Origin: Gammaproteobacteria bacterium Ga0074134
GTDB lineage: Bacteria; Pseudomonadota; Gammaproteobacteria; Ga0077554; Ga007554
NCBI GenBank assembly: GCA_001464965.1
Contig: LNEJ01000052.1
Coordinates: forward strand, 1-33,508
DNA: 33,508 bases
Reading direction: 5' to 3'
Positions within the stretch are counted from its first letter, which is position 1; every line of letters starts with the position of its first letter. Below, piece after piece: positions 15,698-23,670 of the stretch. The position numbers and the translations under genes are program-made. The notes under the pieces are model-generated. The model was not told the origin of the DNA. It worked only from the letters and a program-made list of their open reading frames with translations, and ran no database searches.

Positions 15698-17611
15698 ATG
15701 ATCACACTGCGTAATATATCGCTGCGACGCGGCGGACGTCTTCTGCTGGAGGGCGTCACACTTACTTTTCATGCCGGACAAAAAATTGGCATCACAGGTG
15801 CCAATGGCACCGGAAAATCCAGCCTGTTTGCCCTATTGCGCGGTGAAATTCACCAGGATAGCGGGGATGTGGAGATGCCGCCGCGGCTGACTATCGCCCA
15901 TGTCGCGCAAGAAACCCTGGCGTTGGATCAGCCTGCCATAGAGTATGTCATTGATGGTGACGCGGAGTTGCGCGCGTGTGAGGCGCAGATCGCCGAAGCC
16001 GGCCACGCCGATGATGGTGCGCGCATCGCCGCGCTCTATGCACGTTATGAAAGTATTGATGGCTACACCGTTCGCACACGTGCCGCGCAGCTTCTAAGCG
16101 GCCTGGGATTCACCGTGCCGGAGCACATGCGGCCCGTCAGCGCCTTCTCCGGCGGTTGGCGCATGCGGCTCAATCTGGCTAAGGCGCTGATGTGCCGCTC
16201 TGATTTGCTGTTGCTCGATGAGCCAACCAACCATCTCGATCTCGATGCCGTACTGTGGCTTGAACAGTGGCTGCTGGCTTATCCAGGCACGCTGTTGTTG
16301 ATCTCCCATGACCGCGACTTTCTGGATAATGTCGTGGATGTTATCGCGCATGTGGAGCAACGCAATATCAACCTGTACAGTGGCAATTACGCGCAATTCG
16401 AGCGGCAGCGCGCCGAGCGGTTGGCGCTGCAGCAGGGCACTTACGAGAAGCAGCAGCGTGAGATCGCCCATATGCAGGAGTTCGTGGCGCGCTTCCGCGC
16501 CAAGGCCAGCAAGGCGCGCCAGGCGCAAAGCCGACTGAAAGCCCTGGCGCGCATGGAGACGATTGCCGCGGCCCATGTGGATTCGCCGTTCCGCTTTGCC
16601 TTCCGCGAACCCGCCAAATACCCTCATCCGTTGTTGCGCTTGGAAAAAGTGAATGTCGGATATGGCGATCCCGTGATTTTGCGCGACATTACTCTCGGTC
16701 TGGAGGCGGGCGCGCGCCTGGGTGTGCTGGGCCGCAACGGCGCGGGCAAGTCTACCCTCATCAAATTTCTAGCTGGAGAGATCAAGCCCCTCAGCGGACA
16801 GCGGATCGACGGCGATGGCCTGCGCATCGGTTATTTTGCCCAGCATCAACTTGAACAACTGTGTCCCGAGGACAGTCCATTACAGCATTTGCGGCGGCTC
16901 GACCAGCAAGGCAGCGATACGCTGGGCGGGACGAGTGAGCAGGAGATGCGCAGTTTTCTCGGTGGTTTTGGCTTTGCCGGTGACGATGCGTTGCGTGCGG
17001 TAGCGCCATTTTCCGGGGGAGAAAAGGCGCGTCTGGTGCTGGCCCTGCTCGCGTGGCAGCGCCCGCATCTGCTGTTGCTCGATGAGCCCACCAATCACCT
17101 GGATCTGGACATGCGCGACGCGCTTACCATGGCCCTCCAGGATTATCAGGGCGCGCTGGTGGTGGTGTCCCATGACCGCTATCTGCTGCGCACCATTGCC
17201 GACAGCCTGGTGCTGGTGGCGGATGGCAAGGTGGCACCATTCGATGGTGATCTGGATGATTACCGGGACTGGCTGAATCAGTCGCAAAAGCAAAAACAGC
17301 CAGATCTTCCGGAAAATCCGTCCGCTGCCGCTAATAATAACTCCAGGCTGCAAAGCCGCCAGGCCGCACAGCAACGGCGCCCGCTGGAAAAGCGCCTGAG
17401 CGAGATTGAAAGGCAGCTGTCTCGTCTTCACGATGAAAAGACCGCGGTGGAAGCGCTGCTTGCCGATCCCGCCAGTTATCAGGCTGAAAATAGGGTTCGC
17501 CTGAATGAAGGTATCGCACAGCGGGCGCGGATTATGGAGCAATTACAAAAGATTGAAGAGGATTGGCTGGAGGTCAGCGAGATGCTGGCAGCACACACAG
17601 GCTCTAAATAG
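15698..17611 (+). CDS. yheS: ABC-F family ATPase, YheS-like
   Basis: This 637-residue soluble protein has two ABC ATPase domains and no membrane segments. Walker A motifs are GANGTGKSS (34-42) and GRNGAGKST. Signatures are FSGGWRMRLNLA and FSGGEKARLVLA, and both Walker B motifs read LLLLDEPTNHLDLD. The inter-domain linker (about 240-300, rich in Arg, Gln and Ala, with FRAKASKARQAQSRLKAL) is the P-site tRNA interaction motif of ABC-F factors. A charged coiled tail (from about 540) closes the protein. The sequence and layout match E. coli YheS along the full length. ABC-F proteins act on the ribosome to relieve stalled or difficult translation. Confidence 0.92.
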   Translation: MITLRNISLRRGGRLLLEGVTLTFHAGQKIGITGANGTGKSSLFALLRGEIHQDSGDVEMPPRLTIAHVAQETLALDQPAIEYVIDGDAELRACEAQIAEAGHADDGARIAALYARYESIDGYTVRTRAAQLLSGLGFTVPEHMRPVSAFSGGWRMRLNLAKALMCRSDLLLLDEPTNHLDLDAVLWLEQWLLAYPGTLLLISHDRDFLDNVVDVIAHVEQRNINLYSGNYAQFERQRAERLALQQGTYEKQQREIAHMQEFVARFRAKASKARQAQSRLKALARMETIAAAHVDSPFRFAFREPAKYPHPLLRLEKVNVGYGDPVILRDITLGLEAGARLGVLGRNGAGKSTLIKFLAGEIKPLSGQRIDGDGLRIGYFAQHQLEQLCPEDSPLQHLRRLDQQGSDTLGGTSEQEMRSFLGGFGFAGDDALRAVAPFSGGEKARLVLALLAWQRPHLLLLDEPTNHLDLDMRDALTMALQDYQGALVVVSHDRYLLRTIADSLVLVADGKVAPFDGDLDDYRDWLNQSQKQKQPDLPENPSAAANNNSRLQSRQAAQQRRPLEKRLSEIERQLSRLHDEKTAVEALLADPASYQAENRVRLNEGIAQRARIMEQLQKIEEDWLEVSEMLAAHTGSK

Positions 17612-17613
17612 TC

Positions 17614-17820
17614 ATGAGCATAAGCCGAATACTGATTATCGCCGGGATCGTCCTGATTGTTTTGGGGTTGTTATGGCCGATGTTGCAGAAAGCCGGCTTA
17701 GGCAGGCTGCCGGGCGACATCGCCATAGAGCGTGACAATTTCCGCTTTTACTTTCCCATTACGACGTCCATCATCATCAGCCTTATTCTTACCCTGTTGT
17801 TTTGGTTGTTCAGGAAATGA
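17614..17820 (+). CDS. DUF2905 small membrane protein
   Basis: This 68-residue protein has two predicted membrane helices (about 5-25 and 46-66) separated by LGRLPGDIAIERDNFRFYFP, the conserved DUF2905 core. Its function is unknown. It starts 2 bp after the yheS stop and ends just before the GTG start of the next gene, so these three are probably one transcript. Confidence 0.88.
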   Translation: MSISRILIIAGIVLIVLGLLWPMLQKAGLGRLPGDIAIERDNFRFYFPITTSIIISLILTLLFWLFRK

Positions 17821-17821
17821 C

Positions 17822-18907
17822 GTGAGCGCAGAATCAAACATAGTTACTATTGAATTGCTCAAGCAGCTTGTGCCTCTTGCCGCGCTCGCGGCGGAACAGC
17901 TTGAGTACTTGGCGACGCAAGCCGTGATCGAAAAACTTGCATCAGGCGCATGTCTCTTCCGCGAAGGTGAGGTTGACCGCAAGATCATCTATCTGCTGAA
18001 CGGGGATATCCTGCTCACCTCAGCAACTGCGAGGGATCAGATCGCCCTTTCGAGCAAAACCTCGGGCGGTGTGGGAGGCATGTATTATCCCCTAACAAAA
18101 GTGCAGCCCCATCGTTACACTGCGAGCGCCACAACCGATCTTGAAGTGATACGGCTGGACAGCGACCTGATCGAAACCATGCTTGCCTGGAGCCAGTTTG
18201 CTTCCAGGGAGCCTGAAATTATCATGAGCGAGGAGGGTGTGTTCAGCGTAGATAAAAGCCGCTGGCTGCAAAAAATGTATCGTTCCCCGGTGTTTCGCAG
18301 CCTGCCTCCCGCGAACATCGAACAATTGCTCGACCGTCTCGAGCCTTTTAAAGTATCTGCTGGAGATGTCGTCATCCGGCAGGGCGATGCGGGAGATTAT
18401 TTTTACATGATCGACGAAGGTACGGCGCTGGTAACGCGCATCGTGGAGGATGATTATGAATCCATCGAGATTGCGCAGTTGAGTGAAGGCAGCAGCTTTG
18501 GCGAGGCTGCCCTGATTTCAAATAAACCGCGCAACGCCACGGTGTCGATGCTGACGGACGGTGTGCTGCTGCGCTTGTCGAAAGTCGATTTCCTGCAACT
18601 TCTAAAGGAGCCGGCGTTGCAATGGGTGACCTTTGAGGAGGGGCAGGAGAGAGTCAAGGCGGGAGCGCTGTGGCTGGATGTGCGCTTGCCATCCGAATTT
18701 GGACACACCCACCTGCCGGAGGCAATCAATATTCCAGTTCAGGAGTTGCACCGGCGCATCAAGGAGCTGGACCGTGCGCGGTCTTATATCTGTTGTTGCG
18801 AGTCCGGGCAGCGCAGCTCCGCCGCTGCGTTTATTCTGGGACAGTACGGATTGCAGGCGAGCGTGCTGAAGGGTGGCCTGGATAATGTGCCCGAGGAGTG
18901 TTTTTAG
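17822..18907 (+). CDS. Protein with two cyclic-nucleotide-binding domains and a rhodanese domain
   Basis: The protein is about 361 residues from GTG 17822, chosen because it follows the DUF2905 stop immediately and removes an unlikely hydrophobic extension. A degenerate cNMP-binding domain (about 15-130) is followed by a better one (about 150-270: DVVIRQGDAGDYFYMIDEG and GSSFGEAALISNKPRNATV, the phosphate-binding cassette with Glu and Arg). A rhodanese domain ends the protein, with the active-site loop C326-ESGQ-R331, a normal six-residue loop. It may couple nucleotide or redox sensing to sulfur transfer; this is inference. The stop overlaps the convergent yqaA stop by a few bases. Confidence 0.88.
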   Translation: MSAESNIVTIELLKQLVPLAALAAEQLEYLATQAVIEKLASGACLFREGEVDRKIIYLLNGDILLTSATARDQIALSSKTSGGVGGMYYPLTKVQPHRYTASATTDLEVIRLDSDLIETMLAWSQFASREPEIIMSEEGVFSVDKSRWLQKMYRSPVFRSLPPANIEQLLDRLEPFKVSAGDVVIRQGDAGDYFYMIDEGTALVTRIVEDDYESIEIAQLSEGSSFGEAALISNKPRNATVSMLTDGVLLRLSKVDFLQLLKEPALQWVTFEEGQERVKAGALWLDVRLPSEFGHTHLPEAINIPVQELHRRIKELDRARSYICCCESGQRSSAAAFILGQYGLQASVLKGGLDNVPEECF

Positions 18908-19332
18908 ACTATCAGCAGGATGGCCGCATAGCGCGCTGCCTTGCCGATGGCGATAAATAGCAGCGCCAGCCCGCCGTGGATGCGCAGCCAGCCTGCCGCC
19001 ACGCATAACGGGTCGCCGATGATCGGCAGCCAGGAAAACAGCAGCAGCGGGCTGCCCCATTTTTGTATATAGCGCACCGCGCGCTGCAGCTTTTCATTGC
19101 CCATGGCCTGTGCGGGGTAGCGCCATGCGATTATCCGGCCGATCAGCCAGGAGCTCATTCCGCCCAGCGTATTGCCCAGTGTGGCCACCCAGAATAACGT
19201 CAAAGGATCATGTCCCTTGTTGGCGGCCAGCAGCGCCAGGATCGCTTCTGAGCCGCCCGGTATTATCGTTGAGGCAAGAAAGGCGCTCAGGAATAACGCC
19301 CATACCCCCCATTCATTAACAAACTCCAGCAT
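18904..19332 (-). CDS. yqaA: YqaA-family (DedA-like/VTT domain) membrane protein
   Basis: This 142-residue inner-membrane protein has about four helices. FLASTIIPGGSEAILALLA near the N-terminus and NTLGGMSSWLIGR match the VTT/DedA fold as found in YqaA. SPLLLFSWLPIIGDPLCVAAGWLR holds the conserved re-entrant-loop proline/glycine residues: it is read here as LLFSWLPIIGDP then LCVAAGWLR. DedA-related proteins are implicated in lipid transport across the membrane; YqaA itself is poorly characterised. A GAGG site lies 5 bases before the ATG. A strong intrinsic terminator lies 20-50 bp upstream on the same strand (see entries at 19355 and 19457). Confidence 0.88.
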   Translation of the reverse strand: MLEFVNEWGVWALFLSAFLASTIIPGGSEAILALLAANKGHDPLTLFWVATLGNTLGGMSSWLIGRIIAWRYPAQAMGNEKLQRAVRYIQKWGSPLLLFSWLPIIGDPLCVAAGWLRIHGGLALLFIAIGKAARYAAILLIV

Positions 19333-19354
19333 TAGGCCTCGGCCATGAAAGGCA

Positions 19355-19379
19355 ATAAAAAAAGCGGCCGAAGCCGCTT
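19355..19379 (-). terminator. Intrinsic terminator upstream of yqaA
   Basis: Read on the minus strand, AAGCGGC, TTCG loop and GCCGCTT form a perfect stem (19362-19368 with 19373-19379) followed by TTTTTTATT. It is a textbook rho-independent terminator. Its position, only about 20 bases before the yqaA start codon and downstream of a minus-strand promoter candidate, suggests either the end of a short RNA of about 95 nt or a transcription attenuator in the yqaA leader. Confidence 0.75.
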
Positions 19380-19440
19380 AGTGGTGATGCGTGTGGTTTT
19401 TGTTGTAAACCGGCACCCCTGCAATCCTGGCGGGATGTAA

Positions 19441-19446
19441 TATAAT
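19441..19446 (+). promoter_or_regulatory. Candidate -10 element of lipB
   Basis: A perfect TATAAT at 19441-19446 lies about 75 bp before the first possible lipB start. No good -35 is seen at the usual distance. It overlaps the region of a minus-strand promoter candidate, so the two would be divergent and competing. Confidence 0.4.
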
Positions 19447-19456
19447 GTGTGGTGAA

Positions 19457-19485
19457 ATCTAAACCACGAGCATGGCGCGAGTCAA
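19457..19485 (-). promoter_or_regulatory. Candidate sigma-70 promoter for yqaA leader or small RNA
   Basis: On the minus strand, TTGACT (19485-19480) and TTAGAT (19462-19457) are separated by exactly 17 bp. The predicted start is near 19450, giving an RNA of about 95 nt that ends at the terminator at 19355-19379, or, on readthrough, the yqaA mRNA. Confidence 0.45.
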
Positions 19486-19562
19486 GACCGTTTTTGCAAC
19501 TATATCCCGGTAAGTTATAGATGAACTTTGGCGCCGTATGGGTGGATTTGAATAAATCAGAG

Positions 19563-20171
19563 ATGCCGAATGTCGTGGTGCGCCACCTTGGGTATCGCGA
19601 CTACCTGCCGGTATGGCACGCCATGCAGGAATTCACCGCTACGCGCAAGGAGGGTGCCTCCGATGAGCTATGGCTAGTGGAGCACCCGCCGGTGTATACC
19701 CAGGGCATGAGCGGCAAGCCCGAACACCTGCTTGATCCGGGGGCTATCCCCGTGATTCAGGTGGATCGCGGTGGACAGGTCACCTACCACGGGCCGGGCC
19801 AGGCCGTGGTCTATGTGCTGGTCGACCTGCGCCGCCGTGGCTGGGGGGTGCGGCAACTGGTTGGCCTCATGGAGCAGGCGGTGATCGACCTGCTGGCGTA
19901 TTATGGCATCACTGCCCATGCGCGCCGTGATGCCCCCGGTGTGTATGTTGGGAACAGCAAAATCGCGGCCCTCGGATTGCGCGTACGCCGCGGATGCAGT
20001 TATCACGGCTTGAGCCTCAATGTGGCGATGGATCTGGAGCCATTTCAACGCATCAACCCCTGCGGCTATGCGGGAATGGAGGTCACGCAGGTGAGCGATG
20101 TGGGTGGTCCGGGCGACCTTGGCGCAGTGTCTGATGCGCTGTTAAGCCACCTTGGGCGGCATCTGGGGTAA
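19563..20171 (+). CDS. lipB: LipB, octanoyl-[acyl carrier protein] transferase
   Basis: LipB moves octanoate from acyl carrier protein to lipoyl-dependent enzymes, the first step of lipoate synthesis. The 202-residue protein has [12 protein letters not shown] (69-80), the lysine of [11 protein letters not shown] (Lys133) and the catalytic cysteine in INPCGYAGM (Cys167), matching the Lys/Cys pair of the family. ATG 19563 gives the usual N-terminus ([10 protein letters not shown]...); an upstream in-frame ATG at 19521 would add 14 residues not typical of LipB. lipA follows after 83 bp on the same strand, so the two consecutive pathway steps are neighbours. Confidence 0.95.
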   Translation: MPNVVVRHLGYRDYLPVWHAMQEFTATRKEGASDELWLVEHPPVYTQGMSGKPEHLLDPGAIPVIQVDRGGQVTYHGPGQAVVYVLVDLRRRGWGVRQLVGLMEQAVIDLLAYYGITAHARRDAPGVYVGNSKIAALGLRVRRGCSYHGLSLNVAMDLEPFQRINPCGYAGMEVTQVSDVGGPGDLGAVSDALLSHLGRHLG

Positions 20172-20254
20172 ACTATACCGATTCTGCGGATTGACCATGA
20201 ATCATATCTGCCTGGCTCCGCGTATACTCTTCCAACTCAATTTTCATAAACCTC

Positions 20255-21223
20255 ATGCCCATCTCCGATAGCGACGAACTTCCTCTCCAGACGCCCAATC
20301 CCATGAAGGGCGAGTCAAAAGTGGCCCGTATCCCGGTTAAAGTGGTGCCCGCTGCAGTGCCCCTGAGGAAACCGGTATGGATACGCGCCCGTTCGCCCAA
20401 CAGTCCCGAGGTGGCGCGGCTCAAGGGCGTGTTGCGTGAACACAAGCTGCATACCGTGTGCGAAGAGGCGTCATGCCCGAACCTGGGGGAATGCTTCGGC
20501 CACGGAACTGCCACCTTTATGATCATGGGCAATATTTGCACGCGGCGTTGCCCGTTTTGCGATGTCGCCCATGGCAGGCCTGATGCGCTGGATGCCGAGG
20601 AGCCGGAAAATCTTGCGCGCACCATTGAGGCGATGGGGCTGCGCTATGTGGTGGTGACCTCGGTAGACCGCGACGACCTGCGCGACGGCGGGGCGGGCCA
20701 CTTCGCTGCCTGCATCCAGGCGATACGCCACAGGGCGCCGGACACGCGGCTTGAAATTCTTGTGCCTGATTTTCGTGGGCGCATGGATGTCGCACTGGAG
20801 GTGCTGAACGGCAATCCGCCGGATGTTTTCAACCACAACCTGGAAACCGTGCCGCGTCTCTACAAGCAGGCACGCCCAGGTTCTGATTATGAGTGGTCTC
20901 TCAAGCTGCTGCAGCGCTTCAAGGTGGCCCATCCCGCTATCCCTACCAAGTCTGGCGTGATGCTCGGCCTTGGTGAGACCATCGAGGAAGTTGAACAGGT
21001 GATGATGGATTTGCGCGCTCATGGCTGCAACATGCTCACCCTCGGTCAATACCTGCAACCCAGCCAACACCATCTGCCCGTGGCGCGCTACGTTACTCCT
21101 GATGAGTTTGATCGTCTTGCGGAAGCAGGCCGCAAAATGGGCTTTGCCAATGTCGCCAGCGGCCCAATGGTGCGTTCCTCCTATCACGCCGATCTTCAGG
21201 CGGCGGGCAACAAAGTCGTATAG
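20255..21223 (+). CDS. lipA: LipA, lipoyl synthase
   Basis: This radical-SAM enzyme inserts two sulfurs into protein-bound octanoyl groups. The 322-residue protein has the auxiliary-cluster cysteines C69, C74 and C80 ([12 protein letters not shown]), the radical-SAM CxxxCxxC at C95, C99 and C102 (CTRRCPFC), and the conserved C-terminal RSSYHA serine (308-309) that ligates the auxiliary cluster. ATG 20255 is used; ATG 20303 ([11 protein letters not shown]) is a possible shorter start, and neither has a strong ribosome site. It works directly after LipB. A 13-bp hairpin follows 10 bp past the stop. Confidence 0.95.
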   Translation: MPISDSDELPLQTPNPMKGESKVARIPVKVVPAAVPLRKPVWIRARSPNSPEVARLKGVLREHKLHTVCEEASCPNLGECFGHGTATFMIMGNICTRRCPFCDVAHGRPDALDAEEPENLARTIEAMGLRYVVVTSVDRDDLRDGGAGHFAACIQAIRHRAPDTRLEILVPDFRGRMDVALEVLNGNPPDVFNHNLETVPRLYKQARPGSDYEWSLKLLQRFKVAHPAIPTKSGVMLGLGETIEEVEQVMMDLRAHGCNMLTLGQYLQPSQHHLPVARYVTPDEFDRLAEAGRKMGFANVASGPMVRSSYHADLQAAGNKVV

Positions 21224-21233
21224 CTTTCTTTTA

Positions 21234-21265
21234 ATCCCTCCTGACATAATGCTGTCAGGAGGGAT
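21234..21265. terminator. 13-bp stem-loop after lipA
   Basis: ATCCCTCCTGACA (21234-21246) and TGTCAGGAGGGAT (21253-21265) are perfectly complementary with a 6-nt loop. There is no U-tract on the plus strand, so it may protect the lipBA mRNA 3' end rather than terminate efficiently. The buried AGGAGG has no real gene behind it. Confidence 0.5.
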
Positions 21266-21340
21266 GGTGTAGAGTTATAACTCCATTTGGTAATAAGCCA
21301 AATTATCAAGGTTGATCAACTTTAACTGGAGGAGAAGCAT

Positions 21341-21742
21341 ATGGACAAAGTGCAGCATTTTGAAATTCCGGCCGATGATGTCACCCGTGCGAGAAAATTT
21401 TACGAAGGTGTGTTTGGATGGAATACGATGGCGTTTCCCATGCCGGGCATGCTGTATGTGGGGTTGCACACAGGCCCGGTGGACGAAAAAAATATGCCGA
21501 AGGAAGCGGGCTTTATCAATGGTGGCATGTTCGAGCGCAACCCTAAATTTCCCGTCCAAGGGCCGGTGGTGGCAATGACCGTCGAAGACATTGATGCATC
21601 GCTTGCGAAAGTGAAAGCCGCTGGCGGCATGGTCGTGATGGAGAAAACGCGGATCGCCGACATGGGCCTTTATGCGTATGTGAAAGACACTGAAGGCAAT
21701 ACAATCGGTGTCTGGCAGAATTTGAATACGCCGCAGAAATAA
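21341..21742 (+). CDS. VOC-superfamily (glyoxalase/bleomycin-resistance fold) protein
   Basis: This 133-residue protein is of the vicinal-oxygen-chelate fold. Two beta-alpha-beta-beta-beta modules can be seen: VQHFEIPADDVTRARKFYEG(V)FGW at the start and VVAMTVEDIDASLAKVKAAGG at about 75-95, ending DTEGNTIGVWQN. The subgroup with 'HFEIPADD..RA..FY..VFGW' is often annotated as a glyoxalase/bleomycin-resistance-like protein of unknown substrate. The ribosome site GGAGGAG is strong. A near-palindrome centred on GTTGATCAAC (21311-21320) lies just upstream and could be an operator; that is only suggestive. Confidence 0.85.
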   Translation: MDKVQHFEIPADDVTRARKFYEGVFGWNTMAFPMPGMLYVGLHTGPVDEKNMPKEAGFINGGMFERNPKFPVQGPVVAMTVEDIDASLAKVKAAGGMVVMEKTRIADMGLYAYVKDTEGNTIGVWQNLNTPQK

Positions 21743-21923
21743 AATAGGGATCACCCTCAAAAAATCGGGAGTCCTGCTGGGCTTAGCGGAAAAAAACTGT
21801 TCTGCCAAGTCCGGCGGGATCGTATGGATCGACTGGAGGTTCTCGATGAAAAATTCGATGAAAAGCCGGGCCAAACTTTGCAGGATTTTTTTGTTGTGTC
21901 TCGCGTAAAAGGGGGTGAAAACA

Positions 21924-22484
21924 ATGCGGCGTTGTGATTGGGCAAACGGAAGCCCATTGGAAATGGAATATCACGATAGCGAGTGGGGCGTGCCTGTCCA
22001 TGATGACCGGGTGTTGTTCGAGTTTTTGATTCTGGAAGGCGCGCAGGCAGGCTTGAGCTGGTCGACAATACTCAAAAAGCGCGAAAATTATCGGGCAGCA
22101 TTCGATGACTTCGATGCCCAAAAAATCGCGCAGTACGATGAAAATAAAATCGCCGCCCTTCTTGCCGACCCCGGTATTGTGCGCAACCGGCTGAAAGTGG
22201 CCTCAACGGTTTTGAACGCCCGATTGTTTTTGGTTGTGCAAAAAGAGTTTGGCAGTTTTGATCGTTATATCTGGAGTTTTGTCGGTGGCGCTCCCATCAT
22301 CAATGCGCGGCAATCCGCCAAGGATGTTCCCGCCAAAACAGCGGAATCGGATGCCATGAGCAAGGATCTGGCCAAGCGCGGCTTTAAATTCGTCGGCTCC
22401 ACCATCTGTTATGCCTTTATGCAGGCGACCGGGATGGTGAACGATCATAATGTGGCGTGCCATCGTTATCATGCCTGTCAGTGA
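21924..22484 (+). CDS. tag: Tag, DNA-3-methyladenine glycosylase I
   Basis: Tag excises 3-methyladenine from alkylated DNA. With ATG 21924 as start the protein has 186 residues and its zinc ligands fall at Cys4, His17, His175 and Cys179, exactly the positions known for E. coli Tag, which decides this start over the in-frame GTG at 21915. YHDSEWGVPVHDDRVLFE and EGAQAGLSW are family motifs lining the base pocket. AAAGGGGG is placed well as ribosome site. Its 3' end overlaps the start of a tfoX-like pseudogene by 14 bp, suggesting an original two-gene operon. Confidence 0.95.
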   Translation: MRRCDWANGSPLEMEYHDSEWGVPVHDDRVLFEFLILEGAQAGLSWSTILKKRENYRAAFDDFDAQKIAQYDENKIAALLADPGIVRNRLKVASTVLNARLFLVVQKEFGSFDRYIWSFVGGAPIINARQSAKDVPAKTAESDAMSKDLAKRGFKFVGSTICYAFMQATGMVNDHNVACHRYHACQ

Positions 22485-22983
22485 GCAGTACAGGGACTAT
22501 GTGCTTGAGCAACTGCGCTGTGCCGGGTAGGTGACTGCCAGGAAAATGTTTGGCGGGACGGGGCGTTATTTACAGGGGGTGTTTTTCGCATTGATTGCCA
22601 GTGACATGCTGTACTTCAAGGTGGATGACTCCAACCGGCCCGATTACGAGGCCGCGGGCATGGGGCCGTTCAAGCCCTTTGCCGACAGACCTGCCTATAC
22701 CATGCAGTATTACGAGGTTCCGATAGTCCTACTGTGTCACAAAGCGCTGAAGGGCGCATTGCGGCGTTAAAATCTGGCTCAAAATGCTCATTTACTCCGT
22801 GTAAACTCCGCTTTTTCGCCCGATTTTGCCTTGCACTGCATCCCTTGATCACTTTGTGACACAGTAGGAGTAGACGTGCTGGAGGATGTTGCAGAGTTGC
22901 GGGTGTGGGCTAACAAGGCACTGTCCGTGGCGCTGCGCAAGGCTTCCGGTGGCAAAAAAATTTCCAAAAAGACCAAATCATAG
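22471..22983 (+). pseudogene. TfoX N-terminal-domain protein, broken by a stop codon and a MITE
   Basis: The frame begins MPVSEQYRDYVLEQLRCAG and then meets TAG at 22528-22530, where homologues have an acidic residue. It resumes VTARKMFGGTGRYLQG ... FFALIASDMLYFKVDDSN ... YYEVP. At 22724 it is split by a 144-bp inverted-repeat element. Removing that element plus one TAG duplicate restores IDVLEDVAELRVWANKAL and a C-terminal basic tail ending at 22983. The repaired protein would be about 121 residues, the usual size of TfoX_N proteins. A GTG right after the stop could restart translation of 79 residues before the element. Two independent lesions argue for a true pseudogene. Confidence 0.85.
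22727..22870. mobile_element. 144-bp MITE with 18-bp perfect terminal repeats
   Basis: The ends 22727-22744 (TCCTACTGTGTCACAAAG) and 22852-22869 are perfect inverted repeats. TAG flanks the element at 22724-22726 and 22871-22873, consistent with a 3-bp (or TA) target duplication. Excising it with one flank copy rejoins the host reading frame exactly. It has no transposase, so it needs one in trans. I cannot assign it to an IS family by eye. Confidence 0.8.
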
Positions 22984-23075
22984 CGCTGGGAGTCCCGCCG
23001 CTTCCATCATTTCTTCAAGCCCGCTGGGATGGTGTACAATCATCCATCTCATAGAAACAACACGAGGAATCCCCA

Positions 23076-23633
23076 TTGGAGCAATTTCGTGGCACCACGA
23101 TCCTGTCGGTGCGCCGTGCCGGGCGGGTGGTGATCGGTGGCGACGGGCAGGTGTCGCTGGGCAATACCATCATGAAGGGCAATGCCCGCAAGGTGCGCCG
23201 TCTTTATAATGGCGGGGTGCTGGCCGGTTTTGCCGGAGGCACGGCAGACGCCTTTACCCTGTTTGAGCGATTCGAGGGCAAGCTTGAGAAATATTCGGGC
23301 AACTTGCAGCGCGCGGCGGTCGAACTGGCCAAGGACTGGCGCACCGACCGTATGCTGCGCCGCCTGGAGGCCATGTTGACGGTGGCCGACAAGCATGTTT
23401 CATTGATTATTTCCGGCAATGGTGATGTGATCGAGCCGGAAAACAGCCTGATGGCGATAGGTTCCGGTGGGGCATTTGCCCAGGCCGCGGCGCGCGCCCT
23501 GCTGGAAAACACCGAGATGGATGCGCGTACCATCGTCGAGCGTGCGCTGTCTATTGCCGCCGACATCTGTGTTTACACCAACCATAATCTGACCATCGAA
23601 GAGCTGGAAGCGGTCAACCCCGATTCATTGTAG
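23076..23633 (+). CDS. hslV: HslV, ATP-dependent protease peptidase subunit
   Basis: HslV (ClpQ) forms the double-ring threonine protease core that works with HslU. The 185-residue precursor starts with TTG, supported by GAGG about 10 bases upstream. It has a short leader MEQFRG before the mature N-terminal nucleophile Thr (TTILSVRR). [30 protein letters not shown] and [14 protein letters not shown] are family motifs. hslU follows after 37 bp. This is the first gene of an apparent six-gene run through ubiB. Confidence 0.95.
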   Translation: MEQFRGTTILSVRRAGRVVIGGDGQVSLGNTIMKGNARKVRRLYNGGVLAGFAGGTADAFTLFERFEGKLEKYSGNLQRAAVELAKDWRTDRMLRRLEAMLTVADKHVSLIISGNGDVIEPENSLMAIGSGGAFAQAAARALLENTEMDARTIVERALSIAADICVYTNHNLTIEELEAVNPDSL

Positions 23634-23670
23634 CCTTGACGGTGAGAGCGTTATCCGTGAGTCCCAAACC

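Noticed and set aside
17732-17821. N-terminal extension of the cNMP-rhodanese protein from 17732
   Set aside because: It overlaps the DUF2905 gene in another frame. The GTG at 17822 directly after the DUF2905 stop gives a sensible start.
21253-21272. AGGAGG followed by ATG after lipA as a gene start
   Set aside because: The frame is ATG-GTG-TAG, two codons. The motif belongs to the hairpin stem.
22531-22770. A separate 79-residue gene starting at GTG 22531
   Set aside because: It is the middle part of the broken tfoX-like gene; its last codons are read from the MITE.
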